Assembly: GCA_023457035.1 (NCBI GenBank)
Contig: JAEWNN010000116.1
Coordinates: 1-64,000 of the forward strand
Direction of reading: 5' to 3'
Length of the DNA: 64,000 nt
Origin: Verrucomicrobiota bacterium
Lineage (GTDB): Bacteria; Verrucomicrobiota; Verrucomicrobiia; Opitutales; Opitutaceae
The notes below the pieces were generated by a model. It saw nothing but the letters and a program-made list of their open reading frames with translations. It did not search any database and was not told where the DNA came from. The position numbers were made by a program, and so were the translations under genes. Position 1 is the first letter of the stretch. Every line of letters begins with the position of its first letter. Shown here piece after piece: positions 38,793-48,900 of this stretch.

Positions 38793-41315
38793 TCAGCGCA
38801 GATAGGGCGCCAGCGGCGCGCCGGGTAGATTCCGGAGCGCCTCCGCCACGACTGCGGCATTGAGCTCGGCCCCCGCGCGACTGGTGTGCGTGTGTTCGTC
38901 GGCGAAAAGTCGCTCCACCGCCTCGGCACCGAGCGCATCGTAGCGTTGCGCGACCAGCGCGTTGAGATCGATGAACCCGATCTGCTCCTCCACGGCAACC
39001 TGCCGCGCCCACGCGGCATGCCCGTCGGCCGTGGAGCGCACGACCTTCCCGTCCGCCCACTTCTTGCGCGGCACGGGCGAGCAAAGGATCGGCGTGACGC
39101 CGAACGCCTTGGCCTCGCGGATGTACTGCCGCAAGTACCAGCCGTAGGTGTGCACGATCTCGTGCCGCTTCGTGATGAGATTATCGATCTCCTCGGTCTC
39201 CTCGCCCACACCCTTGAGCGTGCCGCGCGCCCGTTTCTCGTCGTTGACCGGAGAGTCGTCGTTGTGGCCGAACTGGATGACGAGGAAATCGCCCTTCTTC
39301 ATGAGCATCTTCGCGCGGTTCCAGTGGCCCTGGGTCATGAACGTCCGGCTGCTCAGTCCACCGATGGCGCGATTGACCACATTGAGCTTCGCGGTGTCGA
39401 CCAGCGCGGGCAGCGCGTCGCCCCACCCCCACTGCCCGCCTTCGCCGTCGCCCCGACCGTTGCGCACCGTGGAGTCGCCGATGAGCACCACGCTCGGCAG
39501 CGCCGGATCGGCCGGCTCGGGCAAGTTGAGCCAGCCGATGGAGTCCTTCTCCACGGCCAGCCCCTTCGCCGAGAGAAACGTATCCCACGGTCCGTTGCGC
39601 AGCCCCCGCAGTCCCGCGACCACCGCCGCGGCACTGAAGTCCGCTCCGGCCGGAGTGGTGTGCGTGTGGTCCTTCGCGAAAAACGCCGCCACCTTCTCCG
39701 CCCCAAGTTTCTGGTAGGAGTCCGCGAGAATCCGGGAGAGGTCGACAAACGCGATCCCCTCGCTCTCGGCGATCGCCCGATCCCACGCCCGGTAGGAGCC
39801 CGAGCCGCGCTCGACCCTTCCGTCGGTCCAGATGTTGCGCAACGTGAGGGAAAGCAGGATCGGCGTGGCGCCCCGCGCCTTCACGTCGGCCACCATCTTC
39901 CGGATATACCAGCCGAAGGTGCGCACGACCTCGTGTTTCTTCGTGACCGCGTTGTCGATCTCCGTGCTCTCGTCGCCGAGGCCGGGCAACGACCCGCGCG
40001 CCCGCAGGGGCCGGGTGGAGCCGGGCGGCTCCTCGTTGATCGCACCGCCGTCGTTGTGGCCAAACTGGATCAGCACGAAGTCGCCCGCTTTCACGTCGGC
40101 AAGCAGTTCGTCCCAGAGTCCCTCGGTGATGAAGGTCCGGCTGCTGCGACCGCCGCGGGCACGGTTGACGACGTTGATCTTCGCGGCGTCGAAATAGTCG
40201 GCAAACGGCACCGCCCAGCCTTGCTGCGCGTCCCCGCCGCTGCGGGCCGCCGTGGAATCGCCGGCGATGAAAACCGTGGGCAACTTCGGATCGCGCGGCC
40301 GCGCGGTGGCGGCCGGGTTGACCGCCAGATCGGGAGCCGGAGTCGCGACCGCGGCCGGGGTTGTCGCCGGCGCATCGGGCCGCGCCGCCTTGATCCGTTC
40401 CACCAGCGTACGCGGGACCACCAGCATCGTGCCATGGCGCGCGCCGGACGGCAGGCTCACGGAACTGGTGACGTCCTCCCACATGTTGAGGTCGCGCGAG
40501 CGCAGCGCGCCGTAGTGCTTCTCCTTGTAGACGTCGAAATACAGGAGCGTGTCCGCGCCGACGCGGATCGCCGTCGGGCCCTCCACCCAATCGCGGGAGA
40601 TCGGTGCGCCGAAGTCGCGCCACGGACCCTCGGGGTCGTCGGCCACGGCAACGCGGAGATGTTTCTTCACCGGGTTCACGGTCTCGTCCTTCACGACGAG
40701 CCGGCACCTACCGTCGGCACCGGGCAGCGGTGCGGCGTCGATCACGCTGAACCCCGGGTCGCAGAACAGCCGCGTGGGCGCGAAGGTCTTCCAGTCGGCC
40801 GTGGTCGTCGCATAGAGGCGATGGTTGAGCGCATCCTCGGAGGCGCCCGCCGTCTCGGCGAACTTCCCCGGGATCGTCGAAGCCCAGTAGACGAGAAAAC
40901 GGGAACGCTGCGCATCCCATACCACCTCCGGCGCCCAGGCGTTCCGGGTCGATGGCTCGTGCTCCATCACCGGGATCGACTGCTGCTCGGACCAGGTGAG
41001 GAAGTCGCGCGTCGCGGCATGGCCGATGCCGCGGTCCCACCAACCGGTGGTCCAAACGAGGTGGTACGTGCCGTCTGGCCCGACGGCGACCGACGGGTCG
41101 CGCATCAGCTTGTCCTTGCCGATCTGGGGCGCGAGGAAGCTCCCGCCGCCGCCGAGCGCCTCCCACCGGTAGCCGTCCCCGCTCCACGCGAGGTGCAGCC
41201 CGTCGGCGCCGTTGCCGGCGAAATAGGTGAAGAGATACACGGTGTCCGTCGCGCGCGCGGCGACGGCCAGAAGCAGAAACACGAGGGTCTGGCGAAGAAA
41301 TCGGGCGAAGGACAT
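38793..41315 (-). CDS. Beta-propeller fused to two tandem rhamnogalacturonan acetylesterase (CE12, SGNH) domains
   Basis: 840 residues from the ATG at 41315, with a signal peptide (LRQTLVFLLLAVAARA). Residues about 24-320 form a GH43/GH32-like five-bladed propeller (MRDPSVAVGPDGTYHLVW, RNAWAPEVVWD, WVEGPTAIRVG). A Pro/Ala/Thr linker follows (about 328-345). Then come two SGNH domains, each complete: first GDSTAARS with Ser354, GGRSSRTF, FGHNDGG, DHTHTTPAG; second GDSTVRNG with Ser615, GGLSSRTF, FGHNDDSP, DEHTHTSRAG. Both match rhamnogalacturonan acetylesterases, which remove acetyl groups from the backbone so lyases can act. The propeller may be a glycosidase or a binding module. It is exported, and lies near the symporter on the same strand with a 299-base gap. 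Confidence 0.88.
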   Translation of the reverse strand: MSFARFLRQTLVFLLLAVAARATDTVYLFTYFAGNGADGLHLAWSGDGYRWEALGGGGSFLAPQIGKDKLMRDPSVAVGPDGTYHLVWTTGWWDRGIGHAATRDFLTWSEQQSIPVMEHEPSTRNAWAPEVVWDAQRSRFLVYWASTIPGKFAETAGASEDALNHRLYATTTADWKTFAPTRLFCDPGFSVIDAAPLPGADGRCRLVVKDETVNPVKKHLRVAVADDPEGPWRDFGAPISRDWVEGPTAIRVGADTLLYFDVYKEKHYGALRSRDLNMWEDVTSSVSLPSGARHGTMLVVPRTLVERIKAARPDAPATTPAAVATPAPDLAVNPAATARPRDPKLPTVFIAGDSTAARSGGDAQQGWAVPFADYFDAAKINVVNRARGGRSSRTFITEGLWDELLADVKAGDFVLIQFGHNDGGAINEEPPGSTRPLRARGSLPGLGDESTEIDNAVTKKHEVVRTFGWYIRKMVADVKARGATPILLSLTLRNIWTDGRVERGSGSYRAWDRAIAESEGIAFVDLSRILADSYQKLGAEKVAAFFAKDHTHTTPAGADFSAAAVVAGLRGLRNGPWDTFLSAKGLAVEKDSIGWLNLPEPADPALPSVVLIGDSTVRNGRGDGEGGQWGWGDALPALVDTAKLNVVNRAIGGLSSRTFMTQGHWNRAKMLMKKGDFLVIQFGHNDDSPVNDEKRARGTLKGVGEETEEIDNLITKRHEIVHTYGWYLRQYIREAKAFGVTPILCSPVPRKKWADGKVVRSTADGHAAWARQVAVEEQIGFIDLNALVAQRYDALGAEAVERLFADEHTHTSRAGAELNAAVVAEALRNLPGAPLAPYLR

Positions 41316-41350
41316 GGGGAAAGAGATTCGATCGCTGGCCGGCTCGACCC

Positions 41351-41596
41351 GTAGGTCCGGTCTTCGACCGGACACGCTCAGCTCGGTTCAATGAGAAGAC
41401 GGAGAAATACTGACAGAAGGTGACGAAGAGAACGAAGGCAGAGTAGCTTGAGTACCGAATCCTACAGCCGGTTTTCGCATGGCCGATCGCCTCGTTGTCC
41501 GGCGCGTCTTCGTTCCCTTCGTTTTCTTCTGTGGCCTCCGAGTTCCAGTTTCAGATAACCCGAGCCCCGGAAGGCCGGTCGAAGACCGGCCCTACC
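41351..41596. repeat. Bipartite palindromic repeat (family B) with long spacer
   Basis: GTAGGTCCGGTCTTCGACCGG at 41351-41371 and GGCCGGTCGAAGACCGGCCC followed by TACC at 41573-41596, inverted, with about 200 bases between. The spacer contains inverted GACGAAGAGAACGAAGG and CGTTCCCTTCGTTTTC tracts. This fills the gap between the acetylesterase fusion and the symporter; no gene is present. Confidence 0.8.
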
Positions 41597-41614
41597 CCGG
41601 ATGCCCGCCAAGCC

Positions 41615-43645
41615 TCAGCCGCTCGCCGCCCACTTGAGCAGCAGGACGAAGAGACCAACGATCGAGAAGGACACGGCGCAGCAGGCGAGGAAGCCGATGG
41701 TGTCGGCCTTGTTCCAGCGGCAGAACTCCCAGTTCGAGCTCGGGATGAGCTTGGTGTGGTCGAAGCGGGTCGGGTTCTTGCGGGTCTCCTCCATCGCGGC
41801 GACCTCGAGCTCCGGCGTGTCGCCCACCGGCGTCTTCATCTTGCCGTAGAACTGCGCAACTCGGTTGCGCTCGGTGCGCGGGGTGAACCAGCTCACGAGC
41901 ATCAACACGGCAAACGGGAACAGGCCGTCGAAGAAGAACTGCGCCGTCATGCGTTGGCTCGGCGAGAGCGCGGCGACATCGAGTCCGACCTTGTTCATCA
42001 GCCAGCACTCAAGGTTGAACCGGCCGCTGCCCACCAGCGGGCTGGAGAGATCGTCGGCCTTCTCATGCACCACGGTGGCGAAGTACACGCCCGCGGGCTT
42101 GCCGGCCGGCGTCATCGAGACCTGGGCGAGCGACTGGTTGTGGCTGAGCATGGGGAACTTGGAGGCCGTCCACGGCACGATCAGGATGAAGATCGTCGAG
42201 AGGACCACGCAGGCCCACACCCCCTGCACCGTCAGACGTCGCCAGAAATAGATCATCAGCACGCAAGCGCCGAAGGGGATGTTGACCGTGAGCACGATGT
42301 TCACGATCGAGAGGAAGTCGCCCATCAGCCACGCCGACACCGCGCCGAGCGCGAGCACCACCACGATTGTGCAGCGGGCGTAGAACACGCCCTGAAGCTG
42401 GGTGATGTTGGGCCAGATCTGGCGGTAGACGTTGCGCACGAACAACGAGGAGACGGCGAGCGCCTTGGCGGCCAGCGTCGACATCGTGCCGGCGAGCACG
42501 CCGGCGAGCATCATCCCGATCAGGCCGGGCCCGAGCAGCTTGTTGGAAAGCGCGCCCCAGGTGGAGTCCGGGTCCGAGATGCCGCCCGGGCCGAAGATGG
42601 CCACAGCGATCAGGCCGGCGAACGCCCACAGGATGATCATGAAGCGCTTCAGGTAGGTGCCCGAGACACCGCTACGCGCGGCCATCTCGTTCTTGGCCGA
42701 GCCGCAGATGCCCATGTTGTGGCTGAGTCCGCCGTTCTGCACGATGCTCACCAGCAAGATGGCGCACAGGCTGGCGACGGAGAACTGCCCGGCGCTGCCC
42801 GAGCCGAAGAGGTCGAACATCTGCTTGGGGACGCGCTGCCCGAGTTCCGACCAACCGCCGATCGCATTCAACCCGACCGGGATCAGCAACAGCGAGAAGA
42901 CGATGATGAGTACGCTCTGGAGCCCCTCGTTGACCGCGGCGGCCGACATGCCGCCGAGCACGATGTAGGAGCCGACCACCGCCGCAAAGACGATGTAGAA
43001 GAGGACATTGGGCAGCAGCGTGATGTAGCTGTGCAGCTCGCCGCGCGCGCTGCGGTCGTGCAGCAGGTCGAGCTGAGTCTGCTGCTCCGGGGAAAGCGCG
43101 CCGGCGGCCGCCTGTTTCTCGAGCACCTTGAGCTGGTTGTAGCCCTCGACGGAGGCCCGTTCCTCGGCGGTCCACTGCGTCTCCTGCTTCACAACCAACG
43201 ACGAGGCGATCTTGTAGGCGGTGACGTTGGCGAACCCGAGGAACACGCACGCCACCAGGATCTGGAACAGCGCGTAGAAGCGGCTCAGCTTCATGCTGCC
43301 GAAACGGTCCTCGAACAGGTCGGAGACGGTGGTGAGCCGCGCGCGCCGGAACCACACGTTCATAAACCAGAAGTACGGGTTCATGAAGACCGTCTGGAAC
43401 GAGAGCCAGGAGCCTGGAGCGCCCTGCTGGTAGACGAAGCTCGCGGTGCTCACCGCGCCGGAGGGCTCGGTGGCGTTGCCGAAGTTGAGGAAGAACTGGT
43501 AGAGCTTGCCCAGCTTGCGCCCGGCCAGGAAGTAGCCGTCCTCCGAGGTGTTGCCCTTCGCCGCGCGCTTGCCGATGTAGACGACGGCGACGAGGTACGC
43601 GAGGACGATGAGAATATCGATGATGTGGAGGCTGCCGAAGCGCAT
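41615..43645 (-). CDS. Sodium:solute symporter family transporter
   Basis: 676 residues from the ATG at 43645, an inner-membrane protein with roughly 13-14 hydrophobic segments. SSS signatures: N-terminal LHIIDILIVLAYLVAVVYIGK, the DGYFLAGRKLG segment after helix 1, ATEPSGAVSTASFVYQQGAPG, GGMSAAAVNEGLQSVLI and AGVLAGTMSTLAAKALAVSSLFVRNVY. It uses a sodium gradient to import a small solute. In this context a sugar or uronate from pectin is likely, but the family is too broad to name the substrate. It contains a longer than usual soluble insert (about 155-210, WTAEERASVEG to LLHDRSARGEL). Confidence 0.9.
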   Translation of the reverse strand: MRFGSLHIIDILIVLAYLVAVVYIGKRAAKGNTSEDGYFLAGRKLGKLYQFFLNFGNATEPSGAVSTASFVYQQGAPGSWLSFQTVFMNPYFWFMNVWFRRARLTTVSDLFEDRFGSMKLSRFYALFQILVACVFLGFANVTAYKIASSLVVKQETQWTAEERASVEGYNQLKVLEKQAAAGALSPEQQTQLDLLHDRSARGELHSYITLLPNVLFYIVFAAVVGSYIVLGGMSAAAVNEGLQSVLIIVFSLLLIPVGLNAIGGWSELGQRVPKQMFDLFGSGSAGQFSVASLCAILLVSIVQNGGLSHNMGICGSAKNEMAARSGVSGTYLKRFMIILWAFAGLIAVAIFGPGGISDPDSTWGALSNKLLGPGLIGMMLAGVLAGTMSTLAAKALAVSSLFVRNVYRQIWPNITQLQGVFYARCTIVVVLALGAVSAWLMGDFLSIVNIVLTVNIPFGACVLMIYFWRRLTVQGVWACVVLSTIFILIVPWTASKFPMLSHNQSLAQVSMTPAGKPAGVYFATVVHEKADDLSSPLVGSGRFNLECWLMNKVGLDVAALSPSQRMTAQFFFDGLFPFAVLMLVSWFTPRTERNRVAQFYGKMKTPVGDTPELEVAAMEETRKNPTRFDHTKLIPSSNWEFCRWNKADTIGFLACCAVSFSIVGLFVLLLKWAASG

Positions 43646-43854
43646 GGGATAGGGGGCGGGAGTTGAAGCGGGAGGGGCCGGACCGGGCATGGCGCGGCGG
43701 CCGGCACCCGACAACCATGCGCCACGCCGCGGACCGATTCAATCCCCGCCACCGACCGCGAGTGTCGGACAGTTCAGCTCCGCGGCCACCGCCACACCGT
43801 CCGCTCCGTCTTTTCAACTCCCACCTCCGACCTAACCTCCCCGTTTGCCGTGGC

Positions 43855-43880
43855 GTACGCTGCTGTATGGCAGAGCTGCC
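43855..43880. repeat. Imperfect copy of the 38473 palindrome
   Basis: GTACGCTGCTGTATGGCAGAGC followed by TGCC resembles the perfect palindrome at 38473-38492 plus its CTGCC tail. It lies in the 261-base gap between the symporter and the TPR membrane protein. Confidence 0.4.
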
Positions 43881-43906
43881 TGCGCCCCTGACTCTCTGGT
43901 CACGAA

Positions 43907-45832
43907 TCACTCGCCAAGATATTCCCGCGCCAGCGCGAGGTTGCGCAAGGCGGTGGGCTCTCCGGGCTGGAGTCGCAGGACCTCCTCATACGCCGTGATC
44001 GCCTCGCGCACCCGACCGCTTACGAGAAGGCAGTTGCCGAGGTTCGACCGGGCTTCGATCCGCGCCGGATCCAACTCGATGACGCATTGGAACTCCTCCA
44101 TTGCGGCAGCGATCCTTCGCTGCTGGGCAAGGACCACGGCTAGGCCGAAGTGGGCATCGGCGTCGCCGGCATCCAGTCGCACCGCCTGCGCGAACGCCTG
44201 CGCCGCCGCCTCGTCACGCTCTAGCTGACACAAAGCATTGCCCAGTTGCACCCACCCAAAACCGTAGGCTGGATCGGCCGCCAACGCGACGCGCAGATGG
44301 CGCTCCGCCTCCAACGGCTGATCTTGTGCTAGCAAGGCGTGACCGAGCCAAGCACGAGCGAAAGCATGGTTGGGCTGGAGCGCGATGGCCGCACGGAACT
44401 CGGCGGCGGCCTCGTCGGTTCGCCCAGCGCGCATCAGCTCAAGCCCAAGGTTGTGGCGAGCCCGGGCGTTCGCCGGGCAGCGAGCCACCGTATCCTGCCA
44501 TAGAATCAGCCCCGAGCGGTAGGTCCCATTCCGGGCCAGGGTCGCCGTCCCGAGCGCCACGGCCAACAGCCCAATCACCAGCATCGGCACCCATGTCCGC
44601 CGGCCGGAGGTCGCGCCGGGAAGCAGCGCCATCCCTCCGAGGACAAAGCCCGCCCCGAGCACCGCCGCGAGGGGCAGGTACATGCGATGCTCGGCAATCG
44701 TCTGCGTCGCGATCGGAACGAAGCTGGAGCTGGGGGCCAGCAGCAGGAAGAAACCGGCGAGCATTGTGCCCACGATATGGTTCCGGATCAGCAACCCCAG
44801 CGCGGACGCCCCCAGCACAGCCAGAAACAGGACTTGCGGCAGCACCTCCACCACCGTGCGCACCGTTGCCACCCCATGGTCGAAGACCAGTCCGCGCGGC
44901 CAAACGGCCAACGACAGGTAGTGCGGGAGCGCACGACATTGGGTGAGAAGATAGGTCGGCACATCGATCGCGGCGGTGAAACCAGCGGACCCCCCGCGCG
45001 CGGCGTTGCCCGCCACGAGCAGACCCAGCAGAGGCCAACTCGCGGCGAGCGCACCATAGAGAGGCCAGCGGGCCCGCCAAGCTGCTGCGAACGATCCGGA
45101 GAGCAGGGCCCGGTCGAGGAGCAGGACCAGAACAGGCGCGGTCACGACGGTCTCCTTCGTGGCCACCCCGGCTAGGCACGCCAGCGACGCCAGCGAATAC
45201 CAGCGCCACCGCCGGGTCCGGCTCGTCCGGACTGGGGCGATCACCCGATCACCCGCGCCACGAAGAAAGCTATACAGCGTCAACAGGTAGAAGAGTCCCG
45301 CCAACGACTCGGCGCGCTGGACAACATAGGTGACGGCGCCGGTCTGGAGCGGGTGACAGGCCCACAGGAGGGCCAGCCCCGCAGAGAACAGCCGGTCGCG
45401 CCTATCCACAGCGGCGGAACTCTCCTCGCCGGGATCGCCGGCACGCAGAGCCGCCACCCGCCTGGCGACACCGTACAAAGTCAACGCGGCGAGGACATGG
45501 ATCAGAATGTTGACGCCGCGGTAGCCCTCCACCGCCAGTCCTCCCAGCGCATGATTGAGCGCAAAAGAGAGATTGAGCAGGGGCCGTCCACCCACCGTCT
45601 CCCCAGCTGCCGACGGAGGAACAAGCCAGCGGCCGGACGAAAAGTCCTGTAGCGAAGCATTGGCCAGTATCGACCCAACATCGTCAAACTGGAACGGGTA
45701 CGAACACGCCTGCGCGTAGATCAACACGACAACCACCGCAATGAGCAGCGGGGAGGCCCATCCGAGCCGTGAATGCGCCGGCGCCGTGCGCAGGCCATCG
45801 GGAGTGGAAATGGAGGCGGACACGACCTTCAT
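43907..45832 (-). CDS. Tmtc-like polytopic membrane protein with C-terminal tetratricopeptide repeats
   Basis: 641 residues from the ATG at 45832. About 11-12 hydrophobic segments cover residues 25-425, with an Asp-Asp pair in the first extracytoplasmic loop (YPFQFDDVGSI near 46), typical of GT-C-fold lipid-linked sugar transferases of the PMT/Tmtc type; GVATKETVVTAPVLVLL and EHRMYLPLAAVLG are also family-like. Residues about 445-640 carry five TPR units (ARHNLGLELMRAGRTDEAAAEF, AFARAWLGHALLAQ and so on). It may transfer a mannose-like sugar to exported proteins, or act in surface glycan assembly. A direct link to the adjacent TonB receptor is unproven; a strong terminator separates them. Confidence 0.8.
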   Translation of the reverse strand: MKVVSASISTPDGLRTAPAHSRLGWASPLLIAVVVVLIYAQACSYPFQFDDVGSILANASLQDFSSGRWLVPPSAAGETVGGRPLLNLSFALNHALGGLAVEGYRGVNILIHVLAALTLYGVARRVAALRAGDPGEESSAAVDRRDRLFSAGLALLWACHPLQTGAVTYVVQRAESLAGLFYLLTLYSFLRGAGDRVIAPVRTSRTRRWRWYSLASLACLAGVATKETVVTAPVLVLLLDRALLSGSFAAAWRARWPLYGALAASWPLLGLLVAGNAARGGSAGFTAAIDVPTYLLTQCRALPHYLSLAVWPRGLVFDHGVATVRTVVEVLPQVLFLAVLGASALGLLIRNHIVGTMLAGFFLLLAPSSSFVPIATQTIAEHRMYLPLAAVLGAGFVLGGMALLPGATSGRRTWVPMLVIGLLAVALGTATLARNGTYRSGLILWQDTVARCPANARARHNLGLELMRAGRTDEAAAEFRAAIALQPNHAFARAWLGHALLAQDQPLEAERHLRVALAADPAYGFGWVQLGNALCQLERDEAAAQAFAQAVRLDAGDADAHFGLAVVLAQQRRIAAAMEEFQCVIELDPARIEARSNLGNCLLVSGRVREAITAYEEVLRLQPGEPTALRNLALAREYLGE

Positions 45833-45905
45833 AGACACAAGGAGAAGTATGGGGTGAGTCGACTCTGTCCGATAGCTGCCCCGTCGGGCAACCACCGCGT
45901 GGCAC

Positions 45906-45941
45906 AAAAAAGAGCTCTTCCGCGTGGGCGGAAGAGCTCTT
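45906..45941 (-). terminator. Intrinsic terminator of the TonB-receptor gene
   Basis: A perfect 14-bp stem (45910-45923 with 45928-45941, 4-nt loop) followed on the minus strand by a run of six Ts (complement of A45906-45911). It is placed 44 bases after the receptor stop codon, a textbook Rho-independent terminator. Confidence 0.92.
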
Positions 45942-45984
45942 GATCAAACTCGCTTTACCGGGCGAACCCCGGGATCAGGACCGG

Positions 45985-48900
45985 TCAAAACTCGAGGGTT
46001 GTCGTGAACTGGAACAGGCGCGGGTCGATGATGCGGAAGGCATAGGGACTGCCATCGAGGTTGACGCCGACCGTCTGGAGCGAACCGCTTTCGAAGACGT
46101 TGGAGCAGTTGAGCTGAAGCTTCAGCCCCACCTTCTTCTTCATGATCTGGGTCCGATAGCCGACCCAAAGGTCCGTGTAGTAGTTCGCAGAGTCGTAGAT
46201 CGGGCGAGTTGTATCACTCACATCGATCATCGTGCCGTTGGCGCCGGAGACCTTGCCGTAGTAGCCGATGATGGACCGGTCCTCCCATCGTTCAGCGCCA
46301 CCCAGGAAGAAGCCCTTCATGCGGCCCGCGGTGAAAGTGTAGCTCGTGACGAACGAGGCACGATTCTTTCGCTGGCCGGGAGCCGATTGGCCTTGGAGCT
46401 CGCGGTTGAGCAACACATTCGGGAGGACCACCAAGTTGTAGTAGTTGGTGACATTCGTCCAGCCGTTGGCGTTGTCGGTCCGGATGTCGCTGTTGAAGCC
46501 ATAGCTCGTCATGAAGTTCGTCAGATCGACCTGCCGTCCACCGGTGGTGGTGTACTGCGCCAGATGCTGATACTGGGGCAGGAGGTAGGCGGCTGCATTC
46601 GCCGACTGCCAGATCGGATTGCGCTGGGCATACCACGAGTCGAACTGGCTCAGGACGTTGTTGTACTTGGTGTCCTGCCGACCGTAGGTCAGCTTCATCG
46701 TCCAGTTCGGCGTCGGGTTGTAGTTCAACTCGGCTTCGATGCCCTTCGCTTCGGAGTCCTGCGTGGCACCGATACCACCCATGCCGGCCAGATTGTCGTA
46801 GTAGCTATACGCCTGTTGCCAGATCGGCTCGACGGCCGCCCGGATCTCCAAGTCCTTCGCACTTCCGGTCGGGATCGCCGCATTCCAGGACGCATCATCC
46901 AAGGGGTCGTCGCCCATATTGATGCGAGCGATCGTGGTTGCCCAGCCACGGAACGCCGTGGTGTCCATGTGCTGAACCAAGCGATCAAGGCCCAACGTCG
47001 AGGCCGTGCGCTCGTTCTTGTTCGAAGCCTTGAACCAGGTGACACGCGCAAAGAGCTTGTCGTCGAGGAGCGAGAACTGGATGCCGAGATCCTTGCCCTT
47101 GCCCGTCGGCTTCTCCAGCGGGTTGCCGAAGGCGTCGTATTTGGCCGACGGCGGCGGATTGAAGTTTCCGGATTCGTTGAAGCTGATGCCGAGACTCCGG
47201 ACAAAGCCCCAGAACAGGGAACCATCGTTCGCGCGGGACTCGATCGACTCCCAGTTCTTGAACGGCCGCAACACGCCGCCAATCGTCCGGGTGGTTCCGG
47301 ACAGACTGTCCCAGCGGTTCCAGCGATTGAACAGAGTGTCCGTCTGATAATAGCCGTCGACCCACTTCTCCTGCGGGGTCATCGCAGGGGCGATCGAAAC
47401 CGGTCGGCCTGCCGGGACAAACACACCGAGGTGGTTCAGATCGTTTGCCGTGTCACCCGTGGAAAGCGCCTGGCGATAGATGACATCGTTGGTCGTGGTG
47501 CGAGCCTTGTACTTGTCCTTGCGCACACCGAAGGTCGTCACGATGCGGTCGCGCCACAGGTAGTTGGACATCGCGGCGCTCAGCGAGTCGACGATGCGCT
47601 GGTTGCGGGCGGTATGCGCGTCGAAGGTGTTGAACATCGTGGTCATGTTCACCGTTGTGAACGCGCTAGTCGCATAGTCGTAGACCTTGATATCGCCTGT
47701 ATAGTTAAGATAGTCCCACGCTCCAGAGTCCCGGGTCACGACTCCGTTGGGATCCTCGGGGGACGACAAGTAGTACGTGCGGCGGAGCGAAGTGCTCTGG
47801 AAGTTCCAGCCGGAGGGCGAGCCGTCCGCATTCGCGTTCTGGTTGTTCATGTAGCGGTACCGGCCGGCCATGCTTGAGCTATCGACGTAGTTCAAGCGCT
47901 GCCGGATCGCCGTGGCCATCGACTCGTCCCGGGACCACATGCCCAAGACTTGGTGCCGTCCCAACCATTTGGTCCATCCCTTGTTCCGAGTGAAGTCGGG
48001 AGTCCACGCCAGCATCACACGATAATGGTCGTCGGTCTGCTTGTTGATGTAGCGGTCGGGGTCCTGATCCTCGACAAAGACCTTGCCGAAATACGGGTTG
48101 GTCGAACCGTCGGGAAGGTTCTTGGTCGTGTCGACAAAGAGTGTCGCGGTGTTCAACTGGGCAACGGTGTAGTTGGAGCGCGAGTCGTAGTCTTGCCGGA
48201 ACCAACCCGCGTTGAGGAAGAGGTTGCCGGGTAGCTCCTGCTCGAACTCGGCATTGAGGCTGAGCGCCTTGTCGTGGCCGAAGTTCATCGCGTTGATGTT
48301 GACGTCGCGCCAGTCGTAGATCGAGCGATCGGTCACACCGGCATACTTATAGCCGTTGACGTTGTTGCCTAGGCCGGTCCAGCCCGTGGAGGCGGTGTAG
48401 CCATGGTTGTACATGTCGGCCCAGGTCGAGTCCGCCCAGATGGCGGCCTCTGTCGGATACAGATCCGCGGCGGCCGTCGGATTGCTACCCTTGCCCCAGG
48501 CCGTCCGGTAGCGCTGGCCGCGGAGCGGCTGGAACCAGTTCACCAACTCGCCGTCGGCGATCTGCATCATCGAACGCGCCTGGTTGGTCCAGGTGATGCC
48601 CGGCACAAAGAGGACGTTGTCCGACGCCTTCGAGTTCGCCACGAAGCCCTTGCTGTTCGTCAAGGCGGCATCGCCGAAGATGCTGATGCCGTTGTAGGTG
48701 GTCTGGTTGGCATTCCATTTCGACGCATCGTAGCCCGGCAACGAGGCGATCGTCTCGCGCACGAGATTCGCGTGAGGGGAAGAGGCGTTCACGACATAGG
48801 CACCGAGCGTATTGCCGTTCCCGCTGTACACCTTTCCCGTCGTGGGATCGTAGTAGGGCTGTCCCGCGAGATTCCATTCAGTCACGAAATCGCGGGGCGT

